Below are positions 1 to 5,832 of a stretch of DNA of 8,396 nt, in pieces. Source of the DNA: an uncultured bacterium. Lineage in GTDB: Bacteria; Cyanobacteriota; Vampirovibrionia; Gastranaerophilales; Gastranaerophilaceae. A program made the translations under genes and the position numbers. The DNA lies in the NCBI GenBank assembly GCA_937894665.1, contig CALAWF010000197.1:1-8396 (forward strand), in the 5' to 3' direction. The notes beneath the pieces were generated by a model. It was not told the origin of the DNA and ran no database searches. It worked only from the letters and a program-made list of their open reading frames with translations. Position 1 is the stretch's first letter, and every line of letters starts with the position of its first letter.

Positions 1-724
1 AAGATGCCAAACCATCACCGATTGTTAATACTGTGTATTTTGAAACCGCATCTCCAATTGCCATTTGGTTCATCAAACATCCAACGCACAAACCTCCAAC
101 AATGTTGATGATTACGATAATGATACCTGCGATTGTATCCCCTTTTACGAATTTCATCGCACCATCCATTGAACCCATCAAACTTGATTCTCTGGATAGG
201 TCTTCACGTTTTTTAGTTGCTTCTTCTGGAGAAATTAAACCAGCGTTGAAGTCGGCATCAATTGTCATCTGCTTACCTGGCATTGCATCCAATGCGAAAC
301 GGGCAGAAACTTCGGCGATACGTTCAGCACCTTTGGTAATTACCATGAACTGTACAACCGTGATAATCAGGAAGATTACACCCCCTACAATCATATTACC
401 ACCGGTAACGAACGATCCGAATGCGTGGATTACTTCTCCTGCTTCCCCTTTTGCCAAAATCAAACGAGTTGATGCAATTGACAGTACAAGTCGAAACATT
501 GTACCAATCAAGATAATTGAAGGGAAGGATGATAATTCTAGTGTTTTTTGAACGTATAGTGCAAACATCAAAAGTACAATTCCAAGTGTGATATTCAAAC
601 AAATACAAATGTTGATTACCCAGTTTGGAAGTTCGCAAAGCAAAATGATTAATAGAAATAGCACAAATAGTGCCATACCTATTTCACTTAATGGATTTGC
701 GTTATTGCCCTCCGGTGCTGCCAT
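1..724 (-). CDS. flhA: FlhA/SctV-family type III export gate protein (N-terminal part; runs off the left edge)
   Basis: This is the N-terminal membrane half (241 codons) of the large export-gate protein of flagellar and virulence type III systems; the family forms a nonameric ring in the inner membrane that passes substrates into the channel. The translation has closely spaced hydrophobic segments at about residues 17-32, 37-57, 67-91, 110-130 and 198-218. It carries the family hallmark between segments 4 and 5 (VITKGAERIAEVSARF, then LDAMPGKQM and IDADFNAGL, residues 128-163) and the motif TIGDGLAS at the truncated end. The rest of the membrane domain and the cytosolic domain lie outside the window. 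The ATG at 724 is 5 bp beyond the fliH stop and has AGGAAG about 10 nt upstream, inside fliH. Family assignment is firm. Within the family, the short loop after STRLIL and the string GAMKFVKGD look more like SctV than canonical FlhA, so the symbol is provisional. Codon choice (ATC, CGT, GGT) is noticeably different from fliH. Confidence 0.93.
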   Translation of the reverse strand, partial: MAAPEGNNANPLSEIGMALFVLFLLIILLCELPNWVINICICLNITLGIVLLMFALYVQKTLELSSFPSIILIGTMFRLVLSIASTRLILAKGEAGEVIHAFGSFVTGGNMIVGGVIFLIITVVQFMVITKGAERIAEVSARFALDAMPGKQMTIDADFNAGLISPEEATKKREDLSRESSLMGSMDGAMKFVKGDTIAGIIIVIINIVGGLCVGCLMNQMAIGDAVSKYTVLTIGDGLAS

Positions 725-729
725 TATAT

Positions 730-1446
730 TTAAACTTCCTTCAATGCTTCATTTATTATTGCTAATTGTGTTTCTATGGTTGCATCTATAACTCCGTTAT
801 CTGTTGTAACCATACACCCACCTTCCATTGTATTTTCATCAGGAACAATGAGAACCTTTGCTTCCAACCCTGCCATTGAAACGGCTTCCGGCATTTCTTG
901 TTTTAGCATTGCCGCTTGTGCTGGATTAACTTTTAATACTATTTTGGTTTCTTCTTTTGAAAGTCCATTTAAAATTTCTTTAATATTTTCAAGTAAAATC
1001 TCCGGACTTTCTTTCATTTCTTTTTTAATGATTTTCTTTGCAATATCAAGACTTATTTCTAAAATATCTGGTGCTATTTCATCATATACATCTTGTTTTG
1101 CGTTGAGAAATTCTTCCATAGAATTTTTAAGATTTTCTATATCTTGCTTTGCCGCATTTATACCTTCTTCGTATCCCTCTTTTGCTGCGGCTTCTCTAAT
1201 AGAGTTTGCTTCTTCTTTTGCTCGGGAAATTAAATTTCGGTCATCAATTCTTCTGAAGCCTCTTCTTCTATCTCCTCTGCGTCGTTCTTGTCGTTGTTTA
1301 AAATCAATATTATCCAAGTCAAATAAGTCGATTTCTTTTTCTTCTTCTTGAGAAGATTGAACTTCGACTTCTTCTTGGTTGTGTTGTGGAACGATTTGTT
1401 CCGCTCCCTCCTCAGCTGATTTTTTTCTATGTTTTTTGATAATCAT
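730..1446 (-). CDS. fliH: FliH/SctL-family stator protein of the export ATPase
   Basis: A 238-residue protein of FliH length. In this family the protein is a dimer that binds the FliI/SctN ATPase through its C-terminal part and tethers it to the C-ring or sorting platform. The order seen is an acidic, disordered-looking N-terminus (residues 11-45), an arginine-rich patch (52-70), a long charged helix with one short GxxxG-type unit (EGYEEG, 90-95), then a globular C-terminal domain from about 115. That domain has the family-like features ISLDIAKKIIKKE (131-143), IVLKVNP (169-175) and EGGCMVTTDNGVIDATIETQL (208-228), close to the usual GGC-ET-G-DA-----QL ending. It lies 12 bp after the FliG-like gene and 5 bp before flhA. 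No Shine-Dalgarno-like sequence is visible before the ATG at 1446, so translation is probably coupled to the upstream gene. Arginine is coded mainly by AGA and CGA. Confidence 0.88.
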   Translation of the reverse strand: MIIKKHRKKSAEEGAEQIVPQHNQEEVEVQSSQEEEKEIDLFDLDNIDFKQRQERRRGDRRRGFRRIDDRNLISRAKEEANSIREAAAKEGYEEGINAAKQDIENLKNSMEEFLNAKQDVYDEIAPDILEISLDIAKKIIKKEMKESPEILLENIKEILNGLSKEETKIVLKVNPAQAAMLKQEMPEAVSMAGLEAKVLIVPDENTMEGGCMVTTDNGVIDATIETQLAIINEALKEV

Positions 1447-1458
1447 GATACAACATTA

Positions 1459-2466
1459 TTATACACTATTTGACAAGTGTGTGGCAACAATGCTTGCAAC
1501 TTTAGGGGGCATTTTGTCATAGAATTTGCCTTCTAAAGCATTAAATACAAGGCGTTTTACTCCTATTCTTTCTCTAACAAGTAATGTATCTAAATCTTTA
1601 CTTGTATATTTTGAACCTAAAAGTTGAAGTTTTCTAACAACTCTATTTGGGGTAAGGTCTGTATTTTGAGGTAGGTTTGTTTTAATTTCTTGTAAACATC
1701 TTAACGCATTATGAGCACCTACCCTTTCAGGTAAATCAGGCATTCTCATAAATTTGATAACTGTTTCAGCATCGTCAGAATCGAATTTATTTAAAATAGC
1801 TTGAACTTTATCTTGGTTCATCTTTTTAAATAGCATTGCCACTGTTGCAAGTTTGAGGACTTTAGAATCAACCTTAGGAAAGTCGGTTGGAGATGCCGGC
1901 ATTCCAGATTGTGGAGCTTGAGCAGGAACATTTGCTTCCCCTTGTTGTTGAGGGGCTTGTTGCTGTTGTTGCATTTCTTTTGCCATTTTATCCATATTGG
2001 ATTGAGATTCTGCAAATTCCATCAAGCCTTCATCTATTGCACCTTTGTTTTTCAATTCTTCTAAGGCTTCATTGTAACTTTTTTTTACGTGGTGTTCTAT
2101 TAGCTCTAAAATTTTATCGTGAGGAAGATTTTGGGAAAATGTTTGTTTTGCAATTTCAAAAATTGTGTAAGCAATTTTTTGCATAACTCCATCCCAATAC
2201 TGTTGTGGAATTCCGGAACGAATTAAATCTACAGATTTGTGGAAAGACCATTCTGCAATAATTTGAGTGATAGTAACGGCTTGCTCTTCATTAAAATTAA
2301 GGTTGGGATCTTCCGCTAATGCTTTCCCTGAAAGAAGTGAAAAATTCCCAAGGGTATTGATGACATATTGTTTTTGGTTGTCATCAAAATCTTGAGGTAC
2401 AAGTTCTTGAGCTTGTGCCGCTAAGTTTTGAGCAAATGCTTCATAATCAAAGTTTTGAGTTGCCAT
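1459..2466 (-). CDS. Divergent FliG-like protein in the fliG position, with an unrecognised N-terminal domain
   Basis: A 335-residue soluble protein, about FliG length, located between fliF and fliH where fliG normally lies. Residues 1-150 form an apparently all-helical domain that I do not recognise (for example GIPQQYWDGVMQKIAYTIFE at 85-104) and that lacks the usual FliG N-terminal pattern. A Q/P-rich linker follows (about 164-196). The C-terminal part (200-335) consists of short amphipathic helices; the segment AMLFKKMNQDKVQAILNKF (210-228) followed by DSDDAETVIKFM resembles the helical repeats of FliG middle/C-terminal domains. The charged torque-helix motif that contacts the MotA stator is not evident. 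Inference: a switch- or platform-type ring component below the FliF ring, whose motility role is doubtful. It may instead be an unrelated platform protein that took the slot. The start at 2466 is supported by AAGGGAAG just upstream; the gap to fliF is 12 bp. Confidence 0.5.
   Translation of the reverse strand: MATQNFDYEAFAQNLAAQAQELVPQDFDDNQKQYVINTLGNFSLLSGKALAEDPNLNFNEEQAVTITQIIAEWSFHKSVDLIRSGIPQQYWDGVMQKIAYTIFEIAKQTFSQNLPHDKILELIEHHVKKSYNEALEELKNKGAIDEGLMEFAESQSNMDKMAKEMQQQQQAPQQQGEANVPAQAPQSGMPASPTDFPKVDSKVLKLATVAMLFKKMNQDKVQAILNKFDSDDAETVIKFMRMPDLPERVGAHNALRCLQEIKTNLPQNTDLTPNRVVRKLQLLGSKYTSKDLDTLLVRERIGVKRLVFNALEGKFYDKMPPKVASIVATHLSNSV
1942..1971 (-). repeat. CAA/CAG glutamine-codon tract in the FliG-like gene
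   Basis: A run of glutamine codons (five Q, then AP, then three Q; residues 166-175) at the start of the linker between the two halves of the FliG-like protein. It is low-complexity coding sequence, probably a flexible hinge, and it could vary in length between strains by slippage. Confidence 0.6.
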
Positions 2467-2478
2467 TTTCTTCCCTTA

Positions 2479-4155
2479 CTATTCTTTTTTAGAACCTTCT
2501 TCAATCCAACTCTTGATATTATCTGCTGCATCTTCTGTGATTTCATTAGAGATACTGTCAAGAGAATCAATCAACAAGTTTTCATCAAATTGAGGTAGTT
2601 GAACTTTTTGTTGTTGAGAGTTAATCAAATCTTGAGCAAGTTCTGACTGTCTTTGTGTCAATTGACTTGCACGAGAATTAATATCATTCAATTGTCTTTC
2701 TTGTTCTAGAGCCTTTTGTCTTAATGCTTCAACTTCAACTTCGTTTTCTTCTCTTATACGTTTAACTTTTGAAGAAATTGCTTTAAATATTATTACAAGA
2801 CCAAGTCCAGATAGTAACAATGCTAACCACCATGGGTTTCCTGACTCGTCAACTTTTGGTAAGTTTTGTTGTTTTTCCGGTGTTAAGTATGGATCATTTG
2901 AATTTGTAAATGCAATAGAAACATTGTTTGCTGTAACTTTTGGACTTGCAGAACGTGCAATTAATTCTTTTAATTCTTCAATTGTTGTATCGCTAGGTAA
3001 GTTATTTCTATCTAAAGTTACGGCGATTGAAATATCTTCAATAACTCCAGGTTTGATATATTCGTTTGTTTGAGTTTTGGTTACTCCATATTGTGTTTCA
3101 GTTGCTTGACGAGAGTAACTTCTGTTTTGGCTTGAATCTGAGCCTCCGGTAGGTAGTCCGTTTGGAAGATATGTACTTACTGCATTAATTCCTCTGCTTT
3201 GGTCTTGAGTTTTGTCGCCTAATCCTTCAGAGAAAGATTGTTCAGATACGGATGCCTTTTTGTTTGGATCATATTCAATTGAAAATCTTTCAACAGGTGC
3301 TTGTCTTAAGAATGTACTAACTGTTGCAACATAATTCCCCGGACCAACTAATCTATCTAATTGTTTAGAAATTTTTTGTTGCATGTACTTATCATTTTCT
3401 TCAAGTCGTTGCAACATTTCATCTTCTGCATTCATCACGCTGTGGTAAACATTTCCGTTAGTATCAGTAATTGCAATATTTTCTGCCGTTAAACCGGAAA
3501 CACTGCCAAGTAAAAGGTTTGTAATTGCTTTTACTTTTAATTGGTCTAATTTTTCTCCAACAGGCATTACAATTTGAACTGTTGCCGTTTTTGGTTTTTG
3601 TTCTTCAAACATTGTTGAAGATTCTGGAATTGATATAAATACAGTTGCGTTTTGAATAGGTTTTATTTGTTTGATAAGTCTTGCAAGTTCTCCATTCATA
3701 GCCCTTGCAAGTCTGATTCTTTTATCTTCTTTGGTTGATGTAAAATCACCTTTATCAAAAATTTCAAGACCAACATTTTGGTCAACTAAACCACTTTGTA
3801 CAATTGTGATAATTGCATTATCTCTGTCTGTAACTGTACATTTTTTTGTTAATGTTGAACAATTTGCTTTATTTAGGACAAGTTTAGATTTTGTACCATC
3901 AAGTTGTCTTTCTACTGTGATACCTTGTTTGGCAAGTAATGCTTGAATTTCTAACGCTTTTCCCACATTGTCTGTTGTTAATAAGTCAACGTTAGCTTTT
4001 AAAGGTTCTCCTCCTAAGTCGGTTTTGTTATTTTCTCCAACACCATTACCAGCAGCAACTGCTATTGCAATAATAATTATGGCAAGTACAAGAACAACCC
4101 CTCCGATTATTCCATACAATAATGGTTTGTTTTCTAATATTTTACTAAAATCCAT
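2479..4155 (-). CDS. fliF: Flagellar-type MS-ring protein FliF
   Basis: A 558-residue protein matching full-length FliF, about twice the size of the SctJ lipoproteins of injectisomes. FliF forms the MS ring in the inner membrane, the base on which the export gate and C-ring assemble. A transmembrane helix (about 12-36) is followed by periplasmic ring-building domains: RBM1 about 50-135 (ending QNVGLEIFDKGDF), RBM2 about 140-235 with MNGELARLIKQI (153-164), ATVFISIPESS (170-180) and LTAENIAITDTNGNV (222-236), and an RBM3/beta-collar region about 255-420. A second transmembrane helix (about 442-460), a cytosolic coiled-coil-like stretch (463-515) and a C-terminal helix (ADNIKSWIEEG, 544-554) follow. 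That helix is like the FliF tail that binds FliG. Cysteines 99 and 106 flank a small unusual insertion in RBM1. There is no lipobox. It starts 21 bp after fliE; GGGA lies about 6 nt before the ATG, a weak ribosome site. Confidence 0.94.
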   Translation of the reverse strand: MDFSKILENKPLLYGIIGGVVLVLAIIIIAIAVAAGNGVGENNKTDLGGEPLKANVDLLTTDNVGKALEIQALLAKQGITVERQLDGTKSKLVLNKANCSTLTKKCTVTDRDNAIITIVQSGLVDQNVGLEIFDKGDFTSTKEDKRIRLARAMNGELARLIKQIKPIQNATVFISIPESSTMFEEQKPKTATVQIVMPVGEKLDQLKVKAITNLLLGSVSGLTAENIAITDTNGNVYHSVMNAEDEMLQRLEENDKYMQQKISKQLDRLVGPGNYVATVSTFLRQAPVERFSIEYDPNKKASVSEQSFSEGLGDKTQDQSRGINAVSTYLPNGLPTGGSDSSQNRSYSRQATETQYGVTKTQTNEYIKPGVIEDISIAVTLDRNNLPSDTTIEELKELIARSASPKVTANNVSIAFTNSNDPYLTPEKQQNLPKVDESGNPWWLALLLSGLGLVIIFKAISSKVKRIREENEVEVEALRQKALEQERQLNDINSRASQLTQRQSELAQDLINSQQQKVQLPQFDENLLIDSLDSISNEITEDAADNIKSWIEEGSKKE

Positions 4156-4176
4156 ATTTGTCCCGTTCGTCTGTTA

Positions 4177-4530
4177 TTATAATAATTTCTGAATATATAC
4201 AGAAATTTGCATAATTCTATCGTAAGCGTTAACAACTTTACCTGTAATTTGAGTTGCAACGTTGATGCTGATTTCAGATTTTGCCATTGCGGTCATAACG
4301 TCGTGAATATCTACGTTTTTGTTTCCGGACATTACATCTTTCATCATATTATCAGGTGCGTTAACTTCAGCATTAAGATTTTCAACTAATCCGCTCATAA
4401 CTTGTTTAAAGTCTTGAGTTTCAGGTTTTTCAACTCTATCCAATCTCATTCCTTGCATTCCAAAGCTAGAATCAAATTTTGAATGTTGGATTCTAGATGC
4501 TAAATCATATTTAGGAATATTGCTGTTCAT
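4177..4530 (-). CDS. fliE: Flagellar hook-basal body junction protein FliE
   Basis: A 117-residue protein, close to FliE length. FliE links the MS ring to the proximal rod and is among the first substrates of the export gate. The C-terminal half carries the family pattern: NVDIHDVMTAMAKSEISINV (72-91), then ATQITGKVVNAYDRIMQISV (92-111), corresponding to the usual V-LHDVM-A-EKA------Q-RNKVV-AY-EIM-M-V. The N-terminal 40 residues are polar and not conserved in appearance; there is no signal peptide, as expected for a type III substrate. The last residues (YIQKLL) extend slightly beyond the usual end. This is the first gene of the leftward cluster, with a good GAGG ribosome site 8 nt before the ATG and fliF 21 bp downstream. 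The size and the DIHDVM motif favour FliE over the injectisome inner-rod protein SctI. Confidence 0.88.
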   Translation of the reverse strand: MNSNIPKYDLASRIQHSKFDSSFGMQGMRLDRVEKPETQDFKQVMSGLVENLNAEVNAPDNMMKDVMSGNKNVDIHDVMTAMAKSEISINVATQITGKVVNAYDRIMQISVYIQKLL

Positions 4531-4550
4531 AATTACTACCTCTCTATTTT

Positions 4551-4580
4551 ATATTACATTATGTTGCCTATTTATTTCAA
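4551..4580 (-). promoter_or_regulatory. Candidate promoter of the fliE operon
   Basis: On the minus strand a TTGAAA box (4580-4575) is separated by 18 bp from TAATAT (4556-4551), followed after about 20 bp by the fliE start. The -35 matches the sigma-70 consensus at five of six positions, the -10 at only four, in a very AT-rich stretch. No sigma-28 or sigma-54 type boxes were seen. This is a prediction from spacing and sequence only. Confidence 0.35.
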
Positions 4581-4606
4581 CTTTTAATCAAAAAATCAAT
4601 CAAAAG
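4581..4606. promoter_or_regulatory. AT-rich near-palindrome with an internal direct repeat, possible operator
   Basis: The arms CTTTTAAT (4581-4588) and ATCAAAAG (4599-4606) form an inverted repeat with one mismatch in eight. The octamer AATCAAAA also occurs twice directly, at 4586-4593 and 4598-4605. The element touches the candidate fliE -35 box, where an activator or repressor might bind. AT-rich DNA produces such symmetry by chance, so the evidence is weak. Confidence 0.22.
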
Positions 4607-4692
4607 GAGTACAAGGCTTTATTTTCGGGACTTTCTACTCTTCATATTTAATAATATTTTCAAAAAAATCAAGGAGATATAATTTTTCGTCG

Positions 4693-4701
4693 TGATATAA
4701 T
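4693..4701 (+). promoter_or_regulatory. Extended -10 promoter of the acyltransferase gene
   Basis: TGATATAAT is a perfect TATAAT hexamer (4696-4701) preceded by the TGn extension. No good -35 hexamer lies 16-18 bp upstream (that position reads GGAGAT or similar), which fits an extended -10 promoter. Transcription would start near 4708, giving a leader of only about 18 nt that contains the ribosome site GAGGG (4717-4721). Confidence 0.6.
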
Positions 4702-4725
4702 ATTTTTGAAAAAAGTGAGGGATAT

Positions 4726-5832
4726 ATGGATAAAACTTTTTCTGGTGAAATTACTTTGTTGAAAGCATTAGCGATAATGCTTGTTGTTTCCGGGCATTTA
4801 GAATTTTCAATTTTTGGAATGTTTCCACCATATTCATTTCAGTTGTCTTTGTTTTTCTTTATTTCGGGGATGCTATTTAAAGATAAGTATTTAGATGATG
4901 TTTCAACTTATTTTACAAGAAGAATAAAGTCGTTACTTCTTCCATATTTTGGCTATGAAATAGTATATATATTAATAACTCTTGCTCTTGTTCCTGTTGT
5001 AGGAGAATTTTTAGGAAATCCTTTATCATTAAAGTCTTTTTTCATTACCCCATTTTTGAATGGACATCAACTTCTTTTATGCTGTCCATTGTGGTTTGTA
5101 CCTCAATTATTTATGACATTGATTGTATTTTTATTTTTCATGAGAATGCTACGAAATATTGATAATAAATTTGTTGAGCTTGGATTTTTTACTATTCTTG
5201 GGGTGGCTGCAATTCCTTTCTGGAAGTTAATTCCTCACCATACTCCAATAGCTCTTGTTGTTATGCGAACAATGTTTTCTCTATTTTTTGTATATATCGG
5301 GCATTATTACGTTAAATACATAAAAGATAAGCATAATATTTTTACTCCAAAATGGTTAGGTATTGTAATATTGTTACAATCTATTTTATGGTTATTTAAT
5401 AGAGATTTTGATCCAGTACATGGAATTGGTTTGAGCTTTGTTTTAGTTTGGGGAAGATTTGACCAACAGATTATTGTTCCTGTTTTGACTTCGTTAACCG
5501 GAATTTGGGTTTCATTATTTGTTGTTAAAATTCTGTATCTGTATTTGAAGGATGTCAAACTTTTACAAAGTATGGGTAAAGTAACTTATCACATAATGGC
5601 AAATCATTTGCTTGTTATGTATTTAATTACTCTGGTTCTTTTCCACGTAACAGGAACCCCATTGACTGCTAAGGGAGATAAAATATATTCAATATTTAAT
5701 CCGGTGCAAACAACTTATTTATACTTTGTTGTTGTAATGTTAATTACTACTTATTTGGGTGTATTCCAACAATTCGTTTGGAAAAAATTATCTATGGTAA
5801 TTTCAACCAAACTACAGCGTAAGGATACATAA
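4726..5832 (+). CDS. Acyltransferase-3 family multi-pass membrane protein
   Basis: A 368-residue, strongly hydrophobic protein with about ten predicted membrane helices. It belongs to the acyltransferase-3 superfamily (OatA/WecH/NodX type), whose members move acyl groups, mostly acetyl, onto cell-envelope sugars. Visible family features are an N-terminal helix with the conserved histidine in LKALAIMLVVSGH (12-24), SLFFFISGMLF (41-51), the loop arginines FTRRIKSLLLPYF (63-75), LWFVPQLF (122-129) and, near the end, GKVTYHIMANHLLVMY (284-299) in place of the usual G--S--IYLLH. There is no fused SGNH domain. The acceptor (peptidoglycan, lipid A, exopolysaccharide or another glycan) cannot be told from sequence. 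The gene stands alone on the plus strand, with its own extended -10 promoter and GAGGG four nt before the ATG. Its last 41 bp overlap the end of the convergent GH13 gene. Confidence 0.87.
   Translation: MDKTFSGEITLLKALAIMLVVSGHLEFSIFGMFPPYSFQLSLFFFISGMLFKDKYLDDVSTYFTRRIKSLLLPYFGYEIVYILITLALVPVVGEFLGNPLSLKSFFITPFLNGHQLLLCCPLWFVPQLFMTLIVFLFFMRMLRNIDNKFVELGFFTILGVAAIPFWKLIPHHTPIALVVMRTMFSLFFVYIGHYYVKYIKDKHNIFTPKWLGIVILLQSILWLFNRDFDPVHGIGLSFVLVWGRFDQQIIVPVLTSLTGIWVSLFVVKILYLYLKDVKLLQSMGKVTYHIMANHLLVMYLITLVLFHVTGTPLTAKGDKIYSIFNPVQTTYLYFVVVMLITTYLGVFQQFVWKKLSMVISTKLQRKDT

Noticed and set aside
33..551. Plus-strand open frame of 172 codons
   Set aside because: It lies wholly antisense to the well-conserved flhA frame, has a biased Ile/Pro/Ser composition typical of a reverse-strand shadow, and has no ribosome site.
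776..1351. Plus-strand open frame of 191 codons, Ser/Phe/Ile-rich
   Set aside because: Antisense to fliH. The composition is what the complement of Glu/Lys/Asp-rich helices gives, and no family features are seen.
4607..4640. GAGTA...TACTC inverted repeat in the divergent intergenic region, considered as a terminator or riboswitch stem
   Set aside because: The stem is only 5 bp with a mismatched interior and is not followed by a T tract. The genes on both sides point away, so no terminator is expected.
4603..4676. AAGGAG sequences at about 4605 and 4671 on the plus strand, considered as ribosome sites for a small gene
   Set aside because: No ATG, GTG or TTG at a suitable distance opens a meaningful frame before the acyltransferase start.
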